Part shown: positions 36,657 to 45,741 of the stretch, piece after piece
Position numbering within the stretch: the first letter of the stretch is position 1
Layout: each line of letters opens with the position of its first letter
Assembly: GCF_002741015.1 (NCBI RefSeq)
Contig: NZ_CP016616.1
Location: 479,501-543,500 of the forward strand
Source of the DNA: Microvirga ossetica
GTDB lineage: Bacteria > Pseudomonadota > Alphaproteobacteria > Rhizobiales > Beijerinckiaceae
Direction: 5' to 3'
Length of the DNA stretch: 64,000 bases
The notes under the pieces: model-generated
The model's input: only the letters and a program-made list of their open reading frames with translations
Told to the model about the DNA's origin: nothing
Database searches by the model: none
Program-made: the position numbers and the translations under genes

Positions 36657-36675
36657 TTGTGCTGTATGTGCACAA
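36657..36675. promoter_or_regulatory. Inverted-repeat operator between iclR-1 and the transporter/BKACE operon
   Basis: TTGTGC-N7-GCACAA is a perfect inverted repeat with a 7-nt spacer, extended on the right into TGCACAAAATTC. Related sites lie at 38231-38253 and 51180-51202. It is centred about 95 bp before the IclR start, in the 349-bp divergent intergenic region, which holds no other feature I recognise. Confidence 0.6.
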
Positions 36676-36760
36676 AATTCTTATAGCGCTCATCACATCA
36701 GAGGTGCTATTCTTTGTCAATAGTGAACAGAGTTCAAATAACGCACATAATCAGCAAAGC

Positions 36761-37540
36761 ATGAGTGACCCAGCCGTGGACATTGAGCGCGATCCGAACC
36801 TCGTAGGAGGGTTCCTGAAGGGCCTTAGCGTTATTGAGGCCTTCGATTCTGACACATCACGGCTGGCAATCGCCGACGTGTCGAAAGCCACAGGCCTCGA
36901 TCGCGCAACATGTCGTCGTCTCCTGCTCACGCTGGTTCACGCAGGCTATGCTCAATTCGATGGAAAGTTCTTCTCGCTGGCGCCGAGCGTTCTCCGCTTG
37001 GGCTATGCCTACATTCGGTCGGCTTCGCTCCCGAATACCGTTCAGCCGTTCGTCGAAAAGCTCTCGCGCGAGATAGAAGAGAGCTGTTCGGGCGCAATTC
37101 TTGAAGGCGACCATATCGTCTACATCGCCCGAGCGTCACAGAGGCGCGTAATGTCGATCAATCTCGGCGTCGGCAGCAAGGTCCCGGCGTACTGCTCCTC
37201 AATGGGACGCGTGCTCCTCGCTTCACTGGAGTCAGAGACGGCCCGCCAAACGCTGTCAGCTGCGGATCGTCCACGCGTTACTCCGAAAACCCGCATCGGC
37301 GTCCGCGACATCATGGCCGAATTGGACCAGGTTCGTCGCCAAGGTTACGCCTTGGTCGACGAGGAACTGGAACTTGGCCTGCGGTCCATAGCAGTGCCGA
37401 TCAGGAACATGCGGAACGAGGTTGTCGCCGCCATGAACGTGGGAACTCAGTCCGCGCGAGTCGCAGTAGAACGCATGATCAATGAGTTCCTGCCTCCAAT
37501 GCAGCAAACCGCGGCGAGCATCAGCCGTGTTCTTCCCTAA
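36761..37540 (+). CDS. IclR-family regulator (PcaR/PcaU/PobR type), copy 1
   Basis: From the ATG at 36761 the product is 259 residues. The N-terminal winged helix has LKGLSVIEAFD, DVSKATGLDRATCRRLLLTLVHAGY and FSLAPSVLRLGYAY. The C-terminal effector domain has SINLGVGSKVPAYCSSMGR and the VDEELELGLRSIAVP segment. The NLVGGFLKGL start and the PAYC.SMGRVLLA pattern are those of the IclR subgroup that controls protocatechuate and 3-oxoadipate pathways. It is transcribed away from the ABC/SDR/BKACE operon and probably controls it. A longer start at 36659 exists but would place coding DNA over the operator. Confidence 0.9.
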   Translation: MSDPAVDIERDPNLVGGFLKGLSVIEAFDSDTSRLAIADVSKATGLDRATCRRLLLTLVHAGYAQFDGKFFSLAPSVLRLGYAYIRSASLPNTVQPFVEKLSREIEESCSGAILEGDHIVYIARASQRRVMSINLGVGSKVPAYCSSMGRVLLASLESETARQTLSAADRPRVTPKTRIGVRDIMAELDQVRRQGYALVDEELELGLRSIAVPIRNMRNEVVAAMNVGTQSARVAVERMINEFLPPMQQTAASISRVLP

Positions 37541-37731
37541 CGCGGAGGTCGTCGTCAACTGGATCTATCCGGCGATCCCGGCATCCGCGTTCCTCGGGAC
37601 AGGATGGATTGCAGATCGCGCGGTTCAGCCGTAGGCGCGCTGGCAGATCGACCCGACAGTTCATCCGTCCTGTCGTCTTGACGAGCGGCCTCATCATTGT
37701 TGCAGACGCAGCATGCCGACCTTTTCGGCCA

Positions 37732-38019
37732 TTAACCGCGGTTATCAACGCGCATGAGGAAAGGACGGATCGAGACTGTTTCCCAAACGCCTGCCTTGGC
37801 GAATGGGTCCTCCCGATTGAAGGCTACCACGTCATCGATCGTGTCGGCCTCGAAGATGAACATCGAGCCAATCATCGTCTCAAGGTCGTCGGCGAGCAAG
37901 GGTCCGGAGATCACAGTCGCGACCTTGCCAGAAGCAAGGTAGGCCTTATGGGCCTCATAGTTCGCGAGCCGGACGGGCAATGCGTCCGGCTTATCCATGC
38001 AGTGTACGACGATCCGCAT
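37732..38019 (-). CDS. YciI-family protein
   Basis: The 95-residue single-domain dimeric barrel begins MRIVVHCMDKPDALPVRL and has HKAYL...GKV, IGSMFIFEAD, DPFAKAGVWE and a PF..R end, the typical YciI pattern. The conserved His of the YciI catalytic His-Asp pair is probably the one in YEAHKAYL. YciI relatives act as dehalogenases/hydrolases or, in the muconolactone-isomerase-like branch, on catabolic lactones. It stands alone between the two IclR genes and is likely part of the regulon through the operator at 38231-38253. Confidence 0.85.
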   Translation of the reverse strand: MRIVVHCMDKPDALPVRLANYEAHKAYLASGKVATVISGPLLADDLETMIGSMFIFEADTIDDVVAFNREDPFAKAGVWETVSIRPFLMRVDNRG

Positions 38020-38230
38020 AGGACTTCTCCTTTGTGCCTCTCAATGTGGCAGCGATGGGAAGGTCCGGCTTGCCACTGCGACCCATGACAGATGGGTGGA
38101 CACCTCCAGATCGACGCCGGCCTCAACCGCGTCTTCTGCCGCTAGCATAAACCGAATGTTGTAACTGGCCTTCGTTCGGGGATTTTGCCTTTGAAAACCC
38201 GACGAGTTGCAACACCGCTGTTCAAACTGT

Positions 38231-38253
38231 GAACTTTGTGCATTATTAGCCGG
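38231..38253. promoter_or_regulatory. Operator-like site between yciI and iclR-2
   Basis: GAACTTTGTGCA (38231-38242) shares the 12-base block found at 36669-36680 and 51180-51191, with TGTGC-N7-GCc spacing, but the right half-site is degenerate. Position suits control of both divergent genes. The rest of 38020-38404 contains no convincing gene. Confidence 0.45.
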
Positions 38254-38404
38254 AGCTTGGCGTAATGCAAACCCTTGTTGTACCTACAAGGCGAGAAAGG
38301 CCTATGAGCAGCCAAATCGTCTTCAAAGCTTAGCAATCTCCGATTGACATGGCCCGATGTAAATTATGGTATCGGGAAACAATTTCGTGCGGTATGTGAA
38401 CAGA

Positions 38405-39235
38405 ATGTCACCCTCTCAACCTGAGCAGGTTCCTTTGTCCGACCAACTCGATCGAAACCCTCTGAACGGCCTCACGAAGGGTCCTAATCTCGTGGGGGGA
38501 TTCCTTAAAGGCCTCGCCGTTATTGAGGCCTTCGATGGTGGCCATTCACGTCTGTCCATCTCCGACGTCGCGAAAGAGACCGGACTGGATCGGGCCGCAA
38601 GCAGACGCCTGCTCTTGACTTTGGTGAGTGCCGGCTATGCTGAATTCGACGGCAAGTTCTTCCAACTGGCCCCGCGGATTCTGCGGCTTGGATTTGCATA
38701 CCTGCGGTCCGCACCATTGCCCCGTTTCATTCAGCCCTACCTCGAACAGGTTGCTAAAAACACCGAGGAGAGTTGCTCAGCCGCAGTGTTGGACGGGACC
38801 GATATCCTCTTCATAGCCCGTGCAACCAAGCAGAGGATTGTCTCGATCAATATAGGGGTTGGAAGTCGCCTTCCTGCCTATTGCTCGACCATGGGACACG
38901 TACTCTTGGCTGCACTCCCGCCAGAAAAAGCCCGGGAAATTCTGTTGGCGTCGGATCGCAAGCCTTTGACGCCCAAGACGGTTACCGACGTCGATGCTCT
39001 CATAGCCGAGTTCGCCCGCATCAGAGAGCAGAACTACGCAATCATTGATGAAGAAATCGAAGTCGGTATTCGATCGGTTGCCGTTCCGGTTTACAACAAA
39101 CGCGGCGAGGTCGTCGCTGCGCTTAATGTCGGGGCACAAACGTCGCGAGTGAGCGTTGAGGACCTCAAGAACGAGTTTCTGCCGAGGCTGCTCAAGGCGC
39201 AAGCTGAGCTCCGGCAGGTTATCGATATACAGTGA
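38405..39235 (+). CDS. IclR-family regulator (PcaR/PcaU/PobR type), copy 2
   Basis: The 276-residue protein (ATG 38405; 289 aa from 38366) is a clear paralogue of the regulator at 36761. It shares GPNLVGGFLKGLAVIEAFD, the DVAKETGLDRAASRRLLLTLV recognition region, NIGVGSRLPAYCSTMGHVLL and the IIDEEIEVGIRSVAVP effector segment. Having two related regulators between two operons suggests division of labour, for example substrate versus intermediate sensing, with overlapping operators. Confidence 0.9.
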   Translation: MSPSQPEQVPLSDQLDRNPLNGLTKGPNLVGGFLKGLAVIEAFDGGHSRLSISDVAKETGLDRAASRRLLLTLVSAGYAEFDGKFFQLAPRILRLGFAYLRSAPLPRFIQPYLEQVAKNTEESCSAAVLDGTDILFIARATKQRIVSINIGVGSRLPAYCSTMGHVLLAALPPEKAREILLASDRKPLTPKTVTDVDALIAEFARIREQNYAIIDEEIEVGIRSVAVPVYNKRGEVVAALNVGAQTSRVSVEDLKNEFLPRLLKAQAELRQVIDIQ

Positions 39236-40155
39236 TTTAACCCGAGGATGTTCACCGTATCGATACGGCTGGATGAACAGGCGATAAATCGCGGTATATA
39301 TCAGGCTGAGACTGGGTCATCGCCGACGCATGTCTATAAGTCATGGTTTCTATCCGATGCTACGACAGCTCAAGCGTGAGGGCGGAGCTGGTTTGGTCTC
39401 AGAGCCCGTCCCGAAAAGGGTTGAGTGGCCGAGGCCGCTATGATTCCAAGAGGGTGCTGAAGCCTGATCTGGAACCGCAATGTGGACCCCGACCACCCGG
39501 CGGCAGTATAGCCGCGACGGCTTGCGCTACGAAACTGATTTGACCGATCCCGAATGGGCTGTGATTGAGCCGCTCCTGCCCGAGCCCCACGCCCGAGGCC
39601 GCCCGCGGCGCTGGCCTGTCCGGGAGATCCTGAACGCGATCTTCTATGTCTTGCGTGGCGGTATTGCCTGGCGACTTTTGCCTTCTGATCTGCCGCCCAA
39701 GAGCACCGTCTTTCGCTGGTTCCGTCTCTGGCGCGACACCGGTCTGTTTGAGACCATCAACCACCTGCTCGTCATGGCCGATCGCGAGCGGGTGGGACGG
39801 GATGCTTCGCCTACTGCAGCGGTGCTCGACAGTCAGAGCGTGAAGACGACGGAGAGCGGCGGCCCCAGAGGCTATGATGCCGGCAAGAAGGTCAAGGGCC
39901 GCAAGCGTCAGGTGATGGTCGACACTGACGGGCGTGGCTTGATCCTGGAGCCGCAGCCCGCGGACATTCAGGACCGGGACGGCGCTCCTATAGTCCTACG
40001 CCTGTCGCGGGCCTCGTTCCCGTTCATCGTCACAGCATTCGCTGACAGTGGCTATGCCGGAGAGGCTCCGGTCCAGGCCACCTCCATCACCATCGAGATT
40101 GTTAGAAAGCCGCCTGATCAGGTGGGCTTTGCGGTGCATCCTCGCCGCTGGGTGG

Positions 40156-41841
40156 TTGAAGTAGTCTTTACGCAATAGGCAAAAGCGGACGTGCTCACTC
40201 TCCGGGCTGGTGGGCAGCACGTACCGGATTTCGACCTCGTCGTTCGTGACGACAACTCGGTCAACCAGCAACAGCACGAGCTGTCGGCGCTGCTCGAAGG
40301 TGGCATTCGCCAGCCCGTGCTGCACCCGCTCACGAAAGGCCTCCAGTGAGGTCACTACACCGGCGAGGTGTTGCTGGCGTTGGGCATCGTTGTGCAGAAG
40401 CTCCTCCTGGTCAGCCAGCGCTTGCATGCGGTGCTCCAGGTCGCGGCGGCGCCGTTCATACTCATCGAGCGGCAGGACCGCCCGCAGATAAGCATCGGTC
40501 AGCCGCTCGATCTGCTGCGAGAGATGGGCCTGGGCCCGGCGCAGCGTCTCGCGACGGGCGAGCAATTCCTGCGGCAGCCAGGCTCCGCCATGGGCCCGCG
40601 CCACGGCCGCAGCCAACGGCTCGGGCGAGCCCAGCAGGCTGCACAGATCATTCCAGACCAGCGCGTCGAGCTGATTGGCGGGGGTGTGGCGCGCCGGGCA
40701 GCATGTGGCGCGGTGCGAGAAGGTGCTGTGCCCCTTGCCGCTGCACAGATAGTAGAAATTCCGCCCGTTGATGGCCCGCGCCGTGCAGGCAAGACCGCAG
40801 CAACCGCAGCTCACCAGCGCACGCAAGAGATACCGATGGGCGGTGTTGTTGCGCCGCGCGAAGGAGCGGTTGGTCGCCAGCTTCGCCTGCACCTCATCGA
40901 AGTGCACCCGGCTCACCATGGCAGGCACCGGCCCGACCGGGATCCAGCTGTCGGCCGGCTGCGGCACGGCCGAGCCATGAGGCCGGCCGATCGGGTGCGT
41001 GGCCGAGCGGCGGTGGGTGGGGGCGCGATAGCGCGTGCGTTGGGCATAGACCTGCCCCGTATAGGTCGGGTTGCGCAGGATGCCGCGGATCGTCGGGCTT
41101 GACCAGCGCGGTGTGCCCGACGGAGTGGGGACGCCGCGGGCATCCAGGTGCTGGGCCAGCTGCAGGAGCGAAGTGCCTGGCTCGCGATAGAGGGCAAACA
41201 GCTCGGCGACGACGGCCGCCTCCGCCGGATCAGTGGTGACGCCGCGCGGGTCGCGGGGCCGGTCGGGGCTCATGTGGTAGCCATAGGGCGCACGGGTCCA
41301 GGGCAGCAGCAACCCGGCGCGCAGCTTGGCGAGCCGGCCCCGGCGCATGCGCTCGGCAATCAGCGTGCGCTCGTACTCCGCAACAGCGCCCCGGATCTGC
41401 AGCAGCAGGTGGTCATGCGGATCGTCGCTCATGGGGCGGTCGAGGAATTCGGCGGCACATCCGGCCTGCGCCCATTCCTCGAGCAGGACCATCTGGTGCA
41501 CATAGTTGCGGGCGAGGCGGTCGGGGGCGGTGACGAGCACGCGGTCAATCTCGCGGCCCTTCACGGCATCGCGCAAGCGGTCCAGCCCCGGGCGGGCGAG
41601 GATCGCGCCGCTGTAGCCGTCGTCGCGGAACACGTGCGCTGGGTCGTGGGCGTCGACACGCTGGTGCGCCGAACCTGCCAGGCGTGGTGCCACTGATCCC
41701 GCATGCTGTCCTCCCTGGTGAGTGACCTCACCGGGGAGTTGGGGCGCCACAGCCCTCCGGAGCCGATGGCGCGCCCGCGGCCAGCTGAGCTGGAGCTGCC
41801 CCATGTGCGTCAGGCAGAACTTGTCATTTGTGATTAGACCA
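40156..41841 (-). mobile_element. 1.69-kb serine-recombinase element inserted in the IS5 transposase gene
   Basis: The insert is bounded by a shared TTGA (40156-40159 and 41842-41845) and has no inverted repeats at its ends that I can see, consistent with site-specific serine integration rather than DDE transposition. It carries essentially one gene, a large serine recombinase on the minus strand. Confidence 0.7.
40160..41804 (-). pseudogene. Large serine recombinase, N-terminus apparently missing
   Basis: The frame encodes VFRDDGYSGAILARPGL, DRVLVTAPDRLARN, a regulatory E helix with YERTLIAERMRRGR, the recombinase domain PYGYHM and SSPTIRGILRNPTYTG, the zinc-ribbon ALVSCGCCGL, and a coiled-coil C-terminus. 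The usual beginning with YxRVSt and the catalytic serine is absent; the 50 residues before VFRDDGYSG are unrelated. An ATG at 41704 with a good SD lies in another frame. At the other end the frame reads out of the element into IS5 DNA without a stop of its own. Either this copy is defective, or a frameshift or unusual start hides the catalytic part. Confidence 0.7.
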
Positions 41842-42042
41842 TTGAGAGATTCTTCGCGTGGATCAGCCGCAATCGCAGGCTCTGGAAAGACCCGGAGGCG
41901 ACACTCACCTCAGCGCGGGCTTTCCTCTATGCCGCCTCCGTCATGCTCCTCGTCCGCCGCTTGGGACGACACTCATGAATTACGGGACGGACTCTCAGAC
42001 ATGTGAGACCTGTTCAGAGCCTCGCCATGTACTTAGCGGCAA

Positions 42043-42993
42043 CTACTGCGATGGTGTGATCTCTGCATCCTGCAGATTACTCTTCTCAATCAGAACGGGC
42101 TCGATCTTGATCGACCGAAGCGGCGCTTGGCTGCGTAAATGCTCGTTCATCATTCGCAGGGCCGTACGGATCTGGGCACCCGGTTTCTGATCGACTGTGG
42201 CAGCCATGACCCCGTCCCGAATAGCTTGCAGTGCGAATGGAAGTGCGTCGAATCCAATCACTTGCACACCTTGCTGACTATGACCGGTTTGCCGAAGGGC
42301 TTCCACCGCGCCAATCGCCATATCATCATTATCCGCGACGATCGCATCCGGCAACTCGGGAAGGAACGTCAATTGGCCCTCCGTCACCATCATACCCTCG
42401 GTGCGGGACCAATTGGCACTCGCCTCCGCCACGATCCGGTACTGACTGCCGCCCGTGTTCAGGCCCTCACGCACACCCCTCGCCCGCTCAATGCCCGAAC
42501 TGCTTCCTGACAGGCCCGTCAGGTGCAGGACCTTGGCCCCAGCCGGAAAGTGCCTGACGACCCAGTTCCCCAGGAGCCGCCCGCCATCAACGTTATCAAT
42601 CCCAACATGAGGCACTTCCCTTGTCGCGCCATAGACGTGGGTGTCAAACGTGACGACTGGAATGCCACGTTGTTGCACGTAATTCATCGTCGGGACCAAG
42701 GCATAGACATCGTTTGGCGCGACAAGGATGCCGTCAACACCACCAGTGGCGAGGGCGTTCTCAATATCGGAGGCCTGATCGATCGAGTCTCCCTTGCCAT
42801 CCTCGACCAGCAGGCGAATACCTAGCTGTCGCGCCTCGTCCTCGGCATGCGCTCGCACGGCTTGGAAGAACGGATAGGATGCCTTCGGAAAACTGATCAG
42901 GATCGTCTTGTCCTGAGCCTGTGCTGACGCCATCGCCATGAGGGACGTCACCATGGCGACACTGATGACGAGTCTTGTCACAGCCTGGAGCAT
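42043..42993 (-). CDS. RbsB-type sugar-binding protein (second one of transporter 2)
   Basis: The 316-residue protein has a signal peptide (LVISVAMVTSLMAMASAQA) and a Peripla_BP_4 fold: PKASYPFFQAVRAHAEDEA, DIENALATGGVDGILVAPND, LTGLSGSSSGIERARGVREG, and VADNDDMAIGAVEAL. It is paralogous to the binding protein at 45742-46689 and follows the permease gene by 62 bp. It is the last gene of the operon, and the IS5 element ends just beyond it. Two receptors for one membrane channel could widen the substrate range. Confidence 0.9.
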   Translation of the reverse strand: MLQAVTRLVISVAMVTSLMAMASAQAQDKTILISFPKASYPFFQAVRAHAEDEARQLGIRLLVEDGKGDSIDQASDIENALATGGVDGILVAPNDVYALVPTMNYVQQRGIPVVTFDTHVYGATREVPHVGIDNVDGGRLLGNWVVRHFPAGAKVLHLTGLSGSSSGIERARGVREGLNTGGSQYRIVAEASANWSRTEGMMVTEGQLTFLPELPDAIVADNDDMAIGAVEALRQTGHSQQGVQVIGFDALPFALQAIRDGVMAATVDQKPGAQIRTALRMMNEHLRSQAPLRSIKIEPVLIEKSNLQDAEITPSQ

Positions 42994-43055
42994 GCGGGTT
43001 CCTCCCTGTATCTAGAAATCCTGCTGGTGGTCGGCCACCTTTGTTACGAGCGCGC

Positions 43056-44063
43056 CTATTTCCTACCGCCGCCCCGCGACTTGGCGTAAGTATCAAAGCC
43101 AACTGCCAGGATGATGATGCAGCCGATGATGACCTGTTGGTAGTACGGGGACACATTCATGATCACGAGACCGTTGAGCAGGACGCCGATCAACAACGCA
43201 CCAATAATCGTGCCTCCGACACCCCCCATCCCGCCGAACAGACTTGTTCCGCCGATGACAACAGATGCAATAATCCGCAGCTCGTAGCCAGTCCCCGCGA
43301 CCGCCTCAGCAGAACCAAGACGGGCGGACAGCAAGAAGCCGGCTAACCCCGTCAGGAGCCCCGTGATGACGTAGACGCTCGACACCACGAGCCTTACGTT
43401 TACGCCAGAGAGGCGGGCAGCTTCTGCGTTGCCGCCGACGGCGTAGACCTGACGACCATAGCGGGTGTAGCGGAGTACGATGTGACCTGCAGCGGCCACA
43501 ATAAAGAAGACGATGACCGGCACAGGAACACCGAGAATATCGCCACGGCCCCAAAAGCGGTAACCCTCATCGAAGCCGCTGATCGGAGCGCCATCGTTGA
43601 TGATCAGTGTCGCACCACGCCATACCGTCATTCCGCCGAGGGTCACGATGAAGGCGGGCACGCTGAATTTGGTTGTGATCTTACCCTGAATATACCCGGC
43701 CGCGGTGCCAACCGCGCACGATACCAGCAAGGCGACAAGCCAGCTCAGAGCGAAGTCGCCTCCGAGGGCGCGGACAACAAAGGCGCCGCACATAGTCGAC
43801 AACGCAAGAAGTGAGCCAACCGACAGGTCGATCCCGGCCGCAAGGATGACATAGGTCATGCCAACGCCGATGATCCCGTAGATCGACACCTCCGTCAAAA
43901 TATTGGTGATGTTACGCGTCGACAAGAAACGCGGGTTATACGCCGCAAACACGACGATGAGGAGCAGGAGAAAGACTAGGACGCCATATTTCTCCAGAAA
44001 ACCAATCAGATTGAAACTTTTCCCTGGCGGTACCAAGTTACTATCGAGTGTTGCGTTAGCCAT
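43056..44063 (-). CDS. RbsC-type sugar ABC transporter permease
   Basis: The 335-residue protein has about ten hydrophobic helices with the family signature AAGIDLSVGSLLALSTM and the ATPase-contact loop RYTRYGRQVYAVGGNAEAARLSG, followed by VIGGTSLFGGMGG. As the sole permease of the set it probably works as a homodimer with the ATPase at 44100-45656. Confidence 0.92.
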   Translation of the reverse strand: MANATLDSNLVPPGKSFNLIGFLEKYGVLVFLLLLIVVFAAYNPRFLSTRNITNILTEVSIYGIIGVGMTYVILAAGIDLSVGSLLALSTMCGAFVVRALGGDFALSWLVALLVSCAVGTAAGYIQGKITTKFSVPAFIVTLGGMTVWRGATLIINDGAPISGFDEGYRFWGRGDILGVPVPVIVFFIVAAAGHIVLRYTRYGRQVYAVGGNAEAARLSGVNVRLVVSSVYVITGLLTGLAGFLLSARLGSAEAVAGTGYELRIIASVVIGGTSLFGGMGGVGGTIIGALLIGVLLNGLVIMNVSPYYQQVIIGCIIILAVGFDTYAKSRGGGRK

Positions 44064-44099
44064 TTTCTATTCCTCCCTGTGGTGGGGCAAGTCGGTGAG

Positions 44100-45656
44100 T
44101 TACACCGCCTCTGCATGCACGTGATGATCGCCAGCGCCCAATGCCATACGCGTCATCAGCTTCTCTTCGGTCGCGTCTGAAGCCGACAATATTCCGGTAA
44201 TCTGTCCCTCGCGGAAGGTGACGATATGATCACTGATCGCCATGACCTCAGGTAACTCAGAGGAGATCACGATCACGGCGACGCCGGCACGCGCCATATC
44301 GAACAGGACTTGATGCACTTCAGCTTTTGCACCGATGTCGATACCGCGTGTGGGCTCATCGACGATGAGAACCTTGGGCTTCAGCGCCATGCAGCGGGCG
44401 AGAATGACCTTCTGCTGGTTGCCGCCGGACAATGTTCCAATGGCAACCTGATCGTGAGCCATCTTTATCTGCAATTTCTTGTGGTACTCATCGATCAGCT
44501 TGGTCTCGGCCTTGTCGTCGACGAAGTACCGCCATTTCGACAGGGTTCCCAAGCTCGGCAAGCTCATATTCCGGCGGATGGAATGGCTGAGGAAACAGGC
44601 TTGCTGCTTGCGATCTTCGGGGACAAGCGCGATACCGGCCCGAATTCCCTCTTTAGGTGAGCGGAGTGGCGAGACCTGATGACCGTTGACATAGACGATT
44701 CCCTCATCACACGGGTCGGCGCCAAAGATGACACGAGCAAGTTCTGTACGCCCCGCGCCAACCAGCCCCGCAAAGCCGACGATTTCTCCAGCTCTGACTT
44801 CGAGTGACATATCGCGGAGGACTGTTGCGTGCGGGTCATTGACGTTTGCTGCCCGGGACACGCCTTGTACCTTAAGCACAACCTCTCCGGGCACGCCCGT
44901 CAGAGGCTTCCTGACGAACTCGACGGCACGCCCGACCATCAGTCGTACGATGTCGCTGACCGTGACATCCGCGACATTTCCATTCGTAATGTACCGACCG
45001 TCACGAAAGATGGTGTAGGTGTCACAGCAGGCCTTCACCTCATTCAGCTTGTGCGACACGTAGATGATGCTGATCCTTTTCGCCTTCAGGTCGCAAATGA
45101 TCTCGTGAAGCTTGTCGACCTCGCGGCCGCTCAATGCGGCAGTCGGCTCGTCCATGATGATGAGCTTCGCGTTCATCGTCAGAGCTTTCGCGATCTCGAC
45201 CATCTGCTGCTCAGCCACGCTCAAAGAACGCACGAGAGCTCGGGCACTCAGCTCAAGTCCGAGGCCATCGATGATCGCTTGGGCGTCGCGGTACATGCGT
45301 CCCCAGTCGATCAACTCATTGCGCAGTGGCTCACGTCCGAGATACATGTTCTCGGCGACCGACATCGCGGGCAGTAAGTTAAACTCCTGGTAGATGGTTA
45401 CTATGCCGACCTGCTGACGTCGCATCGGGGTATCGGCAGGATCGAGCGGCCGGCCGTCGAATTCCATCGTACCCTGACCGGAATCCGGTGGCTGTGCACC
45501 CGCCAGAATCTTGAGGACGGTGGATTTGCCTGCGCCGTTTTCGCCGAGCAGCGCGTGCACCTCGCCTCGCCCGACCTCAAGCTGAACTCCATTTAGAGCA
45601 ACGACACCCGGAAACGTCTTCCTGATGTCTCGTATGCGAAGCAGAGCGTCTTGCAT
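44100..45656 (-). CDS. Sugar ABC transporter ATPase (RbsA/MglA type)
   Basis: From the ATG at 45656 the product is 518 residues with two ATPase modules. Module 1 has GENGAGKSTVLKIL, LSVAEQQMVEIAKAL and LIIMDEPTAALSG. Module 2 has a degenerate Walker A, GLVGAGRTELA, LSGGNQQKVILARC, and LIVDEPTRGIDIG, which is the normal asymmetry of this family. A start at 45695 would add 13 residues. This ATPase is intact, unlike the one at 34850-36411, and might serve both importers. Confidence 0.93.
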   Translation of the reverse strand: MQDALLRIRDIRKTFPGVVALNGVQLEVGRGEVHALLGENGAGKSTVLKILAGAQPPDSGQGTMEFDGRPLDPADTPMRRQQVGIVTIYQEFNLLPAMSVAENMYLGREPLRNELIDWGRMYRDAQAIIDGLGLELSARALVRSLSVAEQQMVEIAKALTMNAKLIIMDEPTAALSGREVDKLHEIICDLKAKRISIIYVSHKLNEVKACCDTYTIFRDGRYITNGNVADVTVSDIVRLMVGRAVEFVRKPLTGVPGEVVLKVQGVSRAANVNDPHATVLRDMSLEVRAGEIVGFAGLVGAGRTELARVIFGADPCDEGIVYVNGHQVSPLRSPKEGIRAGIALVPEDRKQQACFLSHSIRRNMSLPSLGTLSKWRYFVDDKAETKLIDEYHKKLQIKMAHDQVAIGTLSGGNQQKVILARCMALKPKVLIVDEPTRGIDIGAKAEVHQVLFDMARAGVAVIVISSELPEVMAISDHIVTFREGQITGILSASDATEEKLMTRMALGAGDHHVHAEAV

Positions 45657-45741
45657 TGCTGGCCTCTCTCGGCAACTGACGACGGGTTCCATCATGAGGG
45701 GGCGAGGACAGACGCCCTCGCTCCCGGTTGCAATCGTGCGG

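Larger units (their letters stand above)
39480..41978 (+). pseudogene. IS5-family transposase, split by a recombinase element
   Basis: The 5' part (39480-40159) encodes residues 1-226: TDLTDPEWAVIEPLLPEP, FYVLRGGIAWRLLP, the catalytic Asp in VLDSQSVKTTESGG, and VTAFADSGYAG. At HPRRWVVE the sequence leaves the family. It resumes at 41846 with RFFAWISRNRRLWKDPEA and ends at 41978. Joining 40159 to 41846 restores the frame exactly and gives 270 residues including the catalytic Glu of WVVERFF. Transposase activity is lost while the insert is present. Confidence 0.9.
39402..41994 (+). mobile_element. IS5-type insertion sequence interrupted by a second element
   Basis: The ends GAGCCCGTCCCG (39402-39413) and CGGGACGGACTC (41983-41994) are inverted repeats with one mismatch and are flanked by the 3-bp duplication TCA (39399-39401, 41995-41997), the TNA type expected for part of the IS5 family. 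Removing the internal 1686 bp leaves a 907-bp element of normal size. Confidence 0.85.

Noticed and set aside
39996..40155. C-terminal extension of the serine recombinase into IS5 DNA
   Set aside because: This part is the antisense of the IS5 transposase and not recombinase sequence.
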